Shown here: piece by piece, positions 56,512-64,000 of the stretch | Numbering within the stretch: the first letter of the stretch is position 1 | Layout: every line of letters starts with the position of its first letter | Source of the DNA: Caballeronia concitans | GTDB taxonomy: Bacteria > Pseudomonadota > Gammaproteobacteria > Burkholderiales > Burkholderiaceae | Assembly: GCF_001544615.1 (NCBI RefSeq) | Contig: NZ_FCNV02000009.1 | Span: 124,001-188,000, forward strand | Reading direction: 5' to 3' | DNA length: 64,000 nt | Notes under the pieces: model-generated | Databases searched by the model: none | What the model saw: only the letters and a program-made list of their open reading frames with translations | What the model was told of the DNA's origin: nothing | Position numbers and translations under genes: made by a program

Positions 56512-57909
56512 ATGCCGCTCGCCGTCAAAGCTTTCATTGCCCCTCTCATCGTCGCGTGTGCGATGTTCATGGAAAGCGTCGACGCGAATGTCATCGTTAC
56601 TGCGATTCCTGAAATGGCCCGCGCGTTCGGACGCGATCCCGTCACACTCAAGATTGCCGTCACGAGCTATGTGCTCGGCCTCGGCGTGTTCATTCCCATT
56701 TGCGGCTGGGTGGCCGACCGCTTCGGCGCACGCGTCGTGTTCCGCACGGCCATCGGCATCTTCGTGGTGGGCTCGCTGCTGTGCGCGGCGTCGACGTCGC
56801 TTGGCGCCTTCACCGTCGCGCGTTTCATTCAGGGCGTCGGCGGCGCGATGATGGTACCCGTCGGACGCATCATCATCTTTCGTTCGGTGCGCCGCTCCGA
56901 GTTCATTCGCGCGATGAACTACCTGTCGGTGCCCGCAATGCTCGGACCCGCCGCCGGTCCGTTGCTGGGCGGCTTCATCACGACGTATCTGCACTGGCGG
57001 CTGATCTTCTTCATCAACATTCCGATCGGCATCGCGGGCATCTACCTGACCAATCGATACATCGCCGACACGCGCGAGGAGCATCCGGGCCGGCTCGACT
57101 GGTTCGGCTTCTTTCTTTCGGCGAGCGCGGGCGTGTTGCTGCTGCTCGGGCTGTCGCTGGTCGGCGGCGAGCTGGTGTCGCAGAGCGTCGCCTTCGCGAT
57201 GTGCGCCGTCGGCGCGCTGATGGTCGTCGTGTACGTCCTTTACGCGCGACGCGCCGAACGTCCGCTGCTCGACTTGCGTTTCTTTCGCGTGCCGACGTTT
57301 CAGGCGAGTGTCGGCGGCGGTTCGCTCTTTCGTATCGGGCTTGGCGCCGTGCCGTTTCTTCTGCCGCTGGCGTTGCAGGAAGGGCTTGGCATGACGGCGT
57401 TCAAGTCCGGCGCGATCACGTGTGCTTCGGCGTTCGGCGGCATGTTCATGCGATCGCTGGCGTCGCGGGTGCTGCATCGATTTGGCTTCAGGCAGACGCT
57501 TTTGTACAACGCGGCGTTGTCGGGGATCGCGATTGCCGCGTGCGGCGCGTTCTTCCCCGGCACGCCGACGTGGGTGATCTGGTCGGTCGTGCTGCTCGGC
57601 GGGTTCTTTCCTGCGCTGCAGTTCACTTCGCTCAACTCGCTCGCTTATGCGGAGATCGAGACGCGCGATGTCGGGCGGGCGACGAGTCTTGCCAGCTTCG
57701 TGCAGCAGGTATCGCTGGGGCTCGGCGTCACCATCGCGGGGATTACGCTCGAGCTTTCGCAATCGCTCAATGGACATGCGTCGGTGCGATGGTCGGACTT
57801 TTGGCCTGCGTTTGCTGTCGTTGGGCTTTTTTCGTTTCTCTCGATGCCGGTTACGGCGCGGCTGGCGCGTGATGCAGGACATGAGATTTCGCGTGGCACG
57901 CGGGGATGA
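56512..57909 (+). CDS. MFS transporter, DHA2-like drug exporter
   Basis: A 465-residue major facilitator protein with about 13-14 membrane segments, in the drug:H+ antiporter-2 style. It starts MPLAVKAFIAPLIVACAMFM. Asp in MESVDANVIVTAIPEMARAF (helix 1) and the loop 2-3 motif GWVADRFGARVVFRTAIG are typical. The antiporter motif C is seen as PAMLGPAAGPLLGGFITTY. It lies on the strand opposite nrdA and nrdB between them. It is a single gene with no linked regulator or fusion protein, so the substrate is unknown. Confidence 0.9.
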   Translation: MPLAVKAFIAPLIVACAMFMESVDANVIVTAIPEMARAFGRDPVTLKIAVTSYVLGLGVFIPICGWVADRFGARVVFRTAIGIFVVGSLLCAASTSLGAFTVARFIQGVGGAMMVPVGRIIIFRSVRRSEFIRAMNYLSVPAMLGPAAGPLLGGFITTYLHWRLIFFINIPIGIAGIYLTNRYIADTREEHPGRLDWFGFFLSASAGVLLLLGLSLVGGELVSQSVAFAMCAVGALMVVVYVLYARRAERPLLDLRFFRVPTFQASVGGGSLFRIGLGAVPFLLPLALQEGLGMTAFKSGAITCASAFGGMFMRSLASRVLHRFGFRQTLLYNAALSGIAIAACGAFFPGTPTWVIWSVVLLGGFFPALQFTSLNSLAYAEIETRDVGRATSLASFVQQVSLGLGVTIAGITLELSQSLNGHASVRWSDFWPAFAVVGLFSFLSMPVTARLARDAGHEISRGTRG

Positions 57910-57996
57910 ACGGGGTTTTTTTGCCGTGCGGCGTTGGGGCGGGTTTGTTTGCTTCGCTCTTCGGGGAATTTGTATTCGCGTCGGTCTATTTGCGTT

Positions 57997-58554
57997 GCCC
58001 CTGTGCGGGGCGGGGGTTACTTTCTTTGCTGCTGCAAAGAAAGTAACCAAAGAAAGCAGCTTTTCGCCCGCACTTCGTTTTCTGATGGTGCACTTCGTAG
58101 AACCACGTTGGCACTCAGCTTGAATCAGCCCTGAATCACCTTCCGCGCCCGCTGAGCGCCACGTCCTCCGAGCCCCTCGGCTCGATAACACCATCGGGCA
58201 CTACCGCCTTCGCAAAAAGAACGACTCCACGCGGCAACGGCACTCAGAGCTGCGCCACGAGCGATAGGTCACGCGCGAGAATCGGCGCGTGGCAAGTCAC
58301 GTTCGATTCATTGCTGGCGGTGAACTTCTGCTGTCGCGTGGCGCGTTGCGCACCGAAGGTTTTGTCGAGCCCGGGGGCTCGCATGGGGTGGCGCTCAGCG
58401 GGCGCGGAAGGTGATTCAAGGCTGGATCAATCTGAGTGCCAATCTGGTTCTACGGAGTGGTCACGCAGTCAGTGCTTCGGGCCCAAAAAGCTGCTTTCTT
58501 TGGTTACTTTCTTTGCAGCAGCAAAGAAAGTGACCCCCGCCCCGGGGAGGGGCG
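57997..58554. repeat. Large imperfect inverted repeat element (about 0.56 kb)
   Basis: The left arm (about 57997-58190) and right arm (about 58360-58554) are reverse complements with only scattered differences. Shared blocks include CGGGGCGGGGGT, a hairpin, AACCAAAGAAAGCAGCTTTT, GTAGAACCA, TTGGCACTCAG and GAATCACCTTCCGCGCCCGC. Within each arm is a smaller hairpin: GGTTACTTTCTTTGC-TGCT-GCAAAGAAAGTAACC at 58015-58048, and its counterpart at 58502-58535. The central ~170 bases are weakly similar. No protein is encoded. It occupies the convergent gap between the MFS gene and nrdA and may act as a terminator, a mobile repeat or both. Confidence 0.8.
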
Positions 58555-58690
58555 TGCTAATAGACCGACGCGACTAAACGAAGAAACGAAAAAAAGAGAA
58601 GACCGGCACCGAGTCCACACTCCGACCACGGTAACCGGCCTAACCGCTCCGGGGAGAAGCCCCCGGGGCAGCGCACAGCTGAAAAAAACC

Positions 58691-61684
58691 TTACTGACAG
58701 GCTTCGCACTCGTCGAACCCAGGATCCCCCGGACGCATCATGCAAACCGGCCCATCGGCTTCCGGCGCAGCCGCAACCTGTGCGGCATTGAAACCACCGC
58801 CCGCCGCCGAGGCCGAAGAAGCCCCAAAACCGCCGTTAGCACCCGACGACGAAGCACCGCCGTCGCCCGAAGAAGGCACCGCATTGAGCGCACCGTGCGC
58901 AACGGTCGACTTCTCGACGTGCGTCGCTGCCATCGTGCGGAGGTAGTACGTCGTCTTCAGGCCACGCAGCCATGCGAGCTTGTAGACCTCGTCCAGCTTC
59001 TTGCCCGACGCGCCCGCCATATAGATATTCAGCGACTGCGCCTGATCGATCCACTTCTGACGACGCGACGCCGCCTCGACGAGCCACTTCGGATCGACTT
59101 CGAACGCCGTCGCGTAGATCGCGCGCAAGTCCGCCGGAATGCGATCGATGCGCGACAACGTGCCGTCGAAATACTTCAGGTCCGACACCATCACCTCGTC
59201 CCACAGGCCGCGCGCCTTCAGGTCACGCACCAGGTAGTCGTTGACCACCGTGAATTCGCCTGACAGATTCGACTTCACATACAGGTTCTGGAACGTCGGC
59301 TCGATACACGCCGACACGCCGATGATGTTCGAAATCGTCGCCGTCGGTGCAATCGCCACGCAGTTCGAATTGCGCATGCCGTGCGCCGCGATGCGCGAAC
59401 GCAGCGCCGACCAGTCCATCGTCTCGGACGTATCCACTTCGACGTAACCGCCACGCGCTTCAGCCAGCAGCTTCAGCGTGTCTTGCGGCAGGATGCCGCG
59501 ATCCCACAGCGAGCCGCGATACGTCGCGTAACGGCCGCGCTCTTCCGCCAGTTCCGTCGATGCGTAGTACGCGTAGTAGCACACCGCTTCCATCGAACGA
59601 TCCGCGAACTCCACCGCCTCCTGCGACGCGTACGGCGTGCGCAGCAAGTGCAGACAGTCCTGGAAGCCCATGATGCCCATGCCCACCGGACGATGCTTCA
59701 GGTTCGAATTGCGCGCCTTCGCCACCGCGTAATAGTTGATGTCGATCACGTTGTCGAGCATGCGCATCGCCACGCTGATCGTGCGCTTCAACTTCGCGTG
59801 ATCCAGCGCGAGCGTGCCGTCGGCCTGCTTCGTCAGGTGCGCGACGAGGTTCACGGAGCCGAGGTTACAGACGGCGATTTCCGTGTCGCTCGTGTTCAGC
59901 GTGATTTCCGTGCACAGGTTCGACGAGTGGACGACGCCCACGTGCTGCTGCGGCGAACGCACGTTACACGGATCCTTGAACGTGATCCACGGATGACCCG
60001 TCTCGAACAGCATGCCCAGCATCTTGCGCCACAGTTGCGCGGCCGGCACCTTCTTGAACAGCTTGATCTCGCCGCGGGCCGCCTTCTCTTCGTAAGCAAC
60101 GTACGCCTTCTCGAATTCCGCGCCGAACAGGTCGTGCAGATCCGGGCAGGTGGCCGGCGAGAACAGCGTCCAGTCGCCGCCTTCGTGAACGCGCTTCATG
60201 AACAGGTCGGGAATCCAGTTCGCCGTGTTCATGTCGTGCGTGCGGCGACGGTCATCGCCCGTGTTCTTGCGCAGCTCGAGAAATTCCTCGATGTCCAGGT
60301 GCCACGTCTCCAGGTACGCGCACACCGCGCCCTTGCGCTTGCCGCCCTGATTCACCGCGACGGCCGTGTCGTTCACCACCTTCAGGAACGGAACCACGCC
60401 CTGCGACTTGCCGTTCGTGCCCTTGATGTGCGAGCCGAGCGCACGCACGCGCGTCCAGTCGTTGCCGAGGCCGCCCGCGAATTTCGAGAGCAGCGCGTTT
60501 TCCTTCAGCGCTTCGTAGATGCCGTCGAGGTCGTCGGCGACGGTCGTCAGGTAGCACGACGACAACTGCGAGCGATGCGTGCCCGAGTTGAACAGCGTCG
60601 GCGTCGACGACATGAAGTCGAACGACGACAGCACGTTGTAGAACTCGATGGCGCGCGCTTCGCGGTCGATTTCGTTCAGCGACAGACCCATCGCGACGCG
60701 CATGAAGAACGCCTGCGGCAACTCGATGCGCGTGCCGTCGACGTGCAGGAAGTAGCGGTCATACAGCGTCTGCAGGCCGAGATAGCCGAATTGCAGATCG
60801 CGGTTCGCGTCGAGCGCGGCGCCCAGGCGCTTGAGGTCGAACTGTTGCAGCTTCTCGTCGAGCAGGCCGGCTTCGACGCCGCGCTTGATGAACTGCGGGA
60901 AGTACTCGGTGTAACGCTCGCCCATCTCGGCTTGCGTCACTTCTTCTTCGAGAATCTCGCGGCGGATCGTGTGCAGCAGGATGCGCGACGTGACCTGGCT
61001 GTACGCCGGGTCCTTTTCGATCATCGTGCGCGCGGCGAGAATGGCCGAGTCGTAAACCTGCGCCATCGGCACGCCGTCGTACAGATTCTTCACCGTTTCG
61101 GCGACGATCGGATCGGCGGAGACGGCATCGCCCAGATTCGCGCAGGCGGACACGATCAGCGCTTTCAGCGCTTCGAGATCGAGCGGACGCGTGACGCCGT
61201 TGTCCGTCACATTGATGACGCCGCCGTCATGCGACTGCGCGTTCTGCCCGGCCGAACGCTCTTGCGAACGCTGCTGCGTGCGCTTCTCGCGATACAGCAC
61301 GTAGGCGCGCGCGACGTTGTGCTCGCCGCCGCGCATCAGCGCGAGTTCGACCTGATCCTGAATGTCTTCGATATGGAACGTGCCGCCGTGCGGACGGCTG
61401 CGCACGAGCGCGCGCACGACTGCTTGCGTCAGTTGCTCGACCTGCTCGCGCACGCGGGCCGAAGCCGCGCCCTGCCCGCCATTGACGGCGATGAACGCCT
61501 TCGTCACGGCGATGGAGATCTTCGACGGCTCGAACGACACCACGCTTCCGTTGCGACGGATGACCTTGTAGTCGGCAAACGTCGTGTTGGGCGCGAGCGC
61601 CGGCGCGCCCGGAACCTGCGCACCGCCTGCGGGCTGTGCGGATGCGCCTTCGAAGGAAGTCGTGGCGTTTTCGGTGGTTTGCAT
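58691..61684 (-). CDS. nrdA: Class Ia ribonucleotide reductase alpha subunit
   Basis: NrdA reduces ribonucleoside diphosphates to deoxy forms with radical transfer from NrdB. The 997-residue protein begins MQTTENATTSFEGASAQPAG. An ATP-cone (about 36-130) starts KVIRRNGSVVSFEPSKISIA. The catalytic barrel includes the Cys of LSSCYLTTVADDLDGIYEAL, NLCTEITLNTSDTEIAVCNL, and the radical-site region RPVGMGIMGFQDCLHLLRTP. The C-terminal Gly/Ser-rich linker ends GFDECEACQ, the swinging Cys pair that is re-reduced by thioredoxin. It is longer than E. coli NrdA (761), as usual in Burkholderiaceae. NrdR boxes lie about 400 bases upstream. Confidence 0.96.
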   Translation of the reverse strand: MQTTENATTSFEGASAQPAGGAQVPGAPALAPNTTFADYKVIRRNGSVVSFEPSKISIAVTKAFIAVNGGQGAASARVREQVEQLTQAVVRALVRSRPHGGTFHIEDIQDQVELALMRGGEHNVARAYVLYREKRTQQRSQERSAGQNAQSHDGGVINVTDNGVTRPLDLEALKALIVSACANLGDAVSADPIVAETVKNLYDGVPMAQVYDSAILAARTMIEKDPAYSQVTSRILLHTIRREILEEEVTQAEMGERYTEYFPQFIKRGVEAGLLDEKLQQFDLKRLGAALDANRDLQFGYLGLQTLYDRYFLHVDGTRIELPQAFFMRVAMGLSLNEIDREARAIEFYNVLSSFDFMSSTPTLFNSGTHRSQLSSCYLTTVADDLDGIYEALKENALLSKFAGGLGNDWTRVRALGSHIKGTNGKSQGVVPFLKVVNDTAVAVNQGGKRKGAVCAYLETWHLDIEEFLELRKNTGDDRRRTHDMNTANWIPDLFMKRVHEGGDWTLFSPATCPDLHDLFGAEFEKAYVAYEEKAARGEIKLFKKVPAAQLWRKMLGMLFETGHPWITFKDPCNVRSPQQHVGVVHSSNLCTEITLNTSDTEIAVCNLGSVNLVAHLTKQADGTLALDHAKLKRTISVAMRMLDNVIDINYYAVAKARNSNLKHRPVGMGIMGFQDCLHLLRTPYASQEAVEFADRSMEAVCYYAYYASTELAEERGRYATYRGSLWDRGILPQDTLKLLAEARGGYVEVDTSETMDWSALRSRIAAHGMRNSNCVAIAPTATISNIIGVSACIEPTFQNLYVKSNLSGEFTVVNDYLVRDLKARGLWDEVMVSDLKYFDGTLSRIDRIPADLRAIYATAFEVDPKWLVEAASRRQKWIDQAQSLNIYMAGASGKKLDEVYKLAWLRGLKTTYYLRTMAATHVEKSTVAHGALNAVPSSGDGGASSSGANGGFGASSASAAGGGFNAAQVAAAPEADGPVCMMRPGDPGFDECEACQ

Positions 61685-62077
61685 GTGCAAAACTCCTGGT
61701 GTTCGAATGGTGCGGATGATCCGCGGATTTATCACTTGTGCCGCGCGTGCCGCGCCGTTGCATGACGACGATGACCGCGCGGTGTTTTTGCGGTGAAGCC
61801 GAGCCGTGAAGCCAGCAAGCCCTGAACGCGATTCGCGGCGATGCGGCCCGCACTGTTCTTGGCGTCGCGTGCGGGGCCCGCGTTGGCGCGCGGTTATCGG
61901 TCGACGCGACTCGCATTCACTTGCATGCGTTCTTCACGGTGCTGCTTGCTGGCGCTCGGTGCGCCAAGGCGTTTCCATGCTGCAAAACCGCCTTGCACAC
62001 CGCCCCGGGCCAGCGAAACTTCTCTTACTCCGGAAAGCCAACGGCGCCGGCTCATGGGAGCGGGCGCCGCCTCAACA
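61685..62077 (-). other. Long nrdA leader region
   Basis: About 390 bases between the putative NrdR-controlled promoter and the nrdA start. I see no protein, no cobalamin riboswitch box and no strong terminator. Short plus- and minus-strand frames here look accidental. Confidence 0.45.
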
Positions 62078-62142
62078 ACACAAGATATAGTGCAAGGTAC
62101 GTCTTTCGGCACCAAGTATAGTGGAACTTCGCACGGTCTCAA
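62078..62142 (-). promoter_or_regulatory. NrdR boxes and promoter of nrdA
   Basis: ACACAAGATATAGTGC (62078-62093) and GCACCAAGTATAGTGG (62109-62124) are two good NrdR-box matches spaced 31 bases. On the minus strand TTGAGA (62137-62142), a 16-base spacer and TATACT (62115-62120) form a sigma-70 promoter whose -10 lies inside the upstream box. The second box covers the region just after the start point. This is the arrangement expected for repression by ATP/dATP-bound NrdR. Confidence 0.82.
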
Positions 62143-62280
62143 AAAGGTTTTTTTGCTGACGAAACGCGCCGCCGGGGTTGACTTCTGTGGCGGCAAAGCG
62201 CGACAAGGCCTCGCGCGCAAAGCTGCCGCGCTGCAGCGAGAAAGACCTTACGCGGCGCTCACTCGCGGCTCGGCGGTTGC

Positions 62281-62877
62281 TCAGATGCTGGGCTGAAATG
62301 GAAAAAACGATGGCGGCAGCGCGCTGTCGTGACGCAGGCGCGACCAGTCGAAGTGCGGACCGGGATCGGTCTTGCGGCCCGGCGCGACGTCGGAATGACC
62401 GGCGAGCGCATCGATCGGATAACGCGCCACGAGAACGCGAACGAGCGCGGCGAGCGCGTCGTATTGCGCGTCTTCGAACGGCACGCGATCGCTGCCTTCC
62501 AGTTCGACGCCGATCGAAAAGTCGTTGCATCGCTCGCGCCCGCAGAACGACGAAACGCCCGCGTGCCACGCGCGGTCATCGCAGGAAACGAATTGCTGCA
62601 CGCCCCCGTCGCGCCGGATGACGAAGTGCGCCGACACGCGCACGCCGCGCAGGTGATCGAAGTACGGATGCGCGTCGTGATCGAGCGTGTTCTGGAAGAA
62701 CCGGGCGATGGAATCGGTGGTGAAGTCGTCGGGCGGCAGGCTGATGTTGTGAATCACGATCAGCGTCGGCGCGATATCTCCCGGGCGCGCTTCGAAGTTC
62801 GGCGACGGCAGGCGCGTCGCGTGAGTGAGCCAGCCTTGCGCGTCGATGTGCGGATCGCGCGCGGACGACGTGTTCAT
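62281..62877 (-). CDS. ampD: 1,6-anhydro-N-acetylmuramyl-L-alanine amidase AmpD
   Basis: AmpD cuts the stem peptide from anhydro-muropeptides in the cytoplasm, the step before Mpl, and so keeps AmpR-controlled beta-lactamase low. The 198-residue zinc amidase has zinc ligands in LIVIHNISLPPDDF (His) and LAGHSDVAPGRKTDPGPHFD (His, Asp), and RRDGGVQQFVSCDDRAWHAG. Length is slightly above E. coli AmpD (183). Its start overlaps the stop of the PP0621-like gene (ATGA). Confidence 0.95.
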   Translation of the reverse strand: MNTSSARDPHIDAQGWLTHATRLPSPNFEARPGDIAPTLIVIHNISLPPDDFTTDSIARFFQNTLDHDAHPYFDHLRGVRVSAHFVIRRDGGVQQFVSCDDRAWHAGVSSFCGRERCNDFSIGVELEGSDRVPFEDAQYDALAALVRVLVARYPIDALAGHSDVAPGRKTDPGPHFDWSRLRHDSALPPSFFPFQPSI

Positions 62878-63185
62878 CTCGCGTCGCGGCCGGTCGGGCG
62901 GGCCGCGTAACGGCGTGCGTGCTCGTTGCAGCAGAAGCGCTCGCCCGCCACGACGATCGACTCGCTGCGCGGCGTATGCACGCCGCATTGCGTGCAGCGG
63001 ATGAGCGGATCGGGGAGCTGCGGGGCATCGGTGGCGCCGTTGCGCGCACGCGTCGAGTTCGTCGATCTTGCGCCGTCCGCCGCGTCGCGCGCGCCTGCTT
63101 GCGCACGCTCATTCGCGCGGCGCAGCTTCTTGAGCAGCCACTGCGTGACGAAGAACAGGAAGATGAGAAGAATGAAGTTTCGCAT
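62874..63185 (-). CDS. PP0621-family small membrane protein
   Basis: A 103-residue protein. Residues 1-19 are a hydrophobic anchor (MRNFILLIFLFFVTQWLLKK), residues about 20-60 a polar linker. The C-terminus has a small Cys/His cluster: LIRCTQCGVHTPRSESIV and GERFCCNEHARRYA, consistent with a zinc ribbon. This layout fits the PP0621 family, of unknown function. It overlaps ampD by 4 bases and follows the cytochrome-assembly gene after 22 bases. Confidence 0.85.
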   Translation of the reverse strand: MRNFILLIFLFFVTQWLLKKLRRANERAQAGARDAADGARSTNSTRARNGATDAPQLPDPLIRCTQCGVHTPRSESIVVAGERFCCNEHARRYAARPTGRDAR

Positions 63186-63207
63186 CGGCTAGAGAAGTGA
63201 TTCGCCT

Positions 63208-64000
63208 TCAGATGACCGCGCGATGCAGCAGCACTTCGAACACGAAGCGGCTGCCGACATACGCGAGCAGCAGCGCCACGAACGACGCGAGCACCCAGCG
63301 CAGCGCGGCGCGACCGCGCCAGCCGGAGATGCGCCGCGCGGTGAGCAGCGCGCCGAACATCAGCCAGGAAAGGAAAGCGAAGACGGTCTTGTGATCGAAG
63401 CGCAGCGCGCGATCGACCAGTTGCTCATTGAACGCGATGCCCGACACGAGCGTCAACGTCAGCAGCACGAACCCGGCGCCGATGAGCCGGAACAGCAGCT
63501 TTTCGAGCGTGAGCAGCGGCGGCAACGTGTCGAGCCAGCTAGCGAGCCAGCCGTTGTTGCCGGAATGACGCATCGCGAGGCCGCGCATGCGCTGCAGGCG
63601 GCGTTCGAGCATCAGCATCAAAATGGCGTGCAGCGCGGCGATGGCGAACAGGCCATACGCGATGTTCGCGATCAGAAAATGCAGCTTGAACATCGGCGCG
63701 GCGGAATACGAGAGCACGCGCACGCCGCCGAAGACGAGCGGCATCAGCGACGCCAGGCACGCGAGCGGCAGCACGAGCAGACGCAGGCCGTCGAGCGGGA
63801 AGAAGAAGCTCTCGATCCAGTAGATGCCCGCGCCGAGCCAGAACATCGCGGAGAGCGCGAACGCGAAGCCGAAGACCATCGCGTTCTGCGGGAAGATGGT
63901 CGTGTGCAGCAGGAGGCCGTGAACGACCAGCGCTATTAATAATAGAGCGCGCCCGACGCCGCTCATTCCCGACGCTTTCGATGCGACCGCCGGCGGCGCG
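63208..64000 (-). CDS. Cytochrome c assembly-type membrane protein YpjD, 5' end outside window
   Basis: A CcmC/CcsA-like integral membrane protein. From a Met at 63964-63966 it is 252 residues with about seven membrane segments. Those include LVVHGLLLHTTIFPQNAMVF with a conserved His, FALSAMFWLGAGIYWIESFF and MFKLHFLIANIAYGLFAIAA. The reading frame stays open to the window edge (APPAVASKASG before that Met), and homologues have an additional N-terminal membrane segment there, so the real start is probably outside. YpjD-type proteins usually precede ffh; the role in cytochrome assembly is by family only. Confidence 0.85.
   Translation of the reverse strand, partial: APPAVASKASGMSGVGRALLLIALVVHGLLLHTTIFPQNAMVFGFAFALSAMFWLGAGIYWIESFFFPLDGLRLLVLPLACLASLMPLVFGGVRVLSYSAAPMFKLHFLIANIAYGLFAIAALHAILMLMLERRLQRMRGLAMRHSGNNGWLASWLDTLPPLLTLEKLLFRLIGAGFVLLTLTLVSGIAFNEQLVDRALRFDHKTVFAFLSWLMFGALLTARRISGWRGRAALRWVLASFVALLLAYVGSRFVFEVLLHRAVI

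Noticed and set aside
57997-58554. Insertion sequence remnant
   Set aside because: No transposase fragment is detectable on either strand and I see no clear target duplication, so only a repeat element is claimed.
58557-58745. 62-codon minus-strand frame between the inverted repeat and nrdA
   Set aside because: It overlaps the 3' end of nrdA in another frame and has no coding features.
61685-62077. Cobalamin riboswitch in the nrdA leader
   Set aside because: No B12-box-like sequence is seen, and the enzyme is class Ia, which does not use cobalamin.

Overview
The window is a 64 kb piece of a high-GC betaproteobacterial chromosome. Gene order (leuS-lptE-holA-proA, exbBD-dapB-bamE-fur, tkt-gapA, accBC-prmA), the HexR-controlled Entner-Doudoroff gene, the lysine/alanine-rich histone H1-like protein and many protein sequences fit the Burkholderia/Paraburkholderia/Caballeronia group. 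It is core chromosome. I see no prophage, insertion sequence, CRISPR array, tRNA or rRNA.

Layout. 1-2.7 kb: edd (cut by the window edge) diverges from the regulator gene hexR, with a HexR-type palindrome in each promoter. 2.7-9 kb: leftward hemJ, proA, holA, lptE and leuS. 9-12.6 kb: exbB-exbD, dapB and bamE leftward, fur rightward. 12.9-18 kb: a small hypothetical protein, the tkt-gapA pair, a glyoxalase-fold protein and rsmE. 18-19.6 kb: a barstar-type inhibitor with an RNase Sa-type lipoprotein, then an apparently stand-alone structured RNA ending in an intrinsic terminator. 19.6-28.4 kb: maeB, thiL-pgpA-pncC, a SWIM/SNF2 helicase and pyrF.

28.5-38.7 kb is one long leftward sugar operon: an IclR regulator, DgoK, DgoA, two short-chain dehydrogenases, an AraFGH-type ABC importer, an SMP-30 lactonase and an aldose epimerase. 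Together they describe oxidative (De Ley-Doudoroff) use of D-galactose, probably with L-arabinose. The sugar is imported, its anomers are equilibrated, it is oxidised to a lactone and opened to the aldonate. After a dehydration step that is not encoded here, the product is phosphorylated and split to pyruvate and glyceraldehyde-3-phosphate. The operon has a recognisable promoter with an adjacent inverted repeat.

38.8-53 kb holds housekeeping genes: mtgA-aroE-rnb, yqiA-mpl, an unnamed protein with a nucleotidyltransferase-like motif, a TlpA-type redoxin, accB-accC-prmA, a zinc-ribbon membrane protein, tpx, a PfkB-type kinase and a SlyB-like lipoprotein. 53-62 kb: the histone H1-like gene, then nrdB and nrdA, separated by 3.1 kb that carries a DUF3820 gene, an MFS exporter on the opposite strand and a 0.56 kb imperfect inverted repeat. 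Each nrd gene has its own pair of NrdR-type boxes overlapping a promoter and a long leader. 62.3-64 kb: ampD, a PP0621-like protein and a cytochrome c assembly-type (YpjD) gene that runs off the right edge.

Start codons were placed by family alignment from memory, ribosome binding sites and overlaps. Many adjacent genes overlap by TGATG or ATGA, implying translational coupling.
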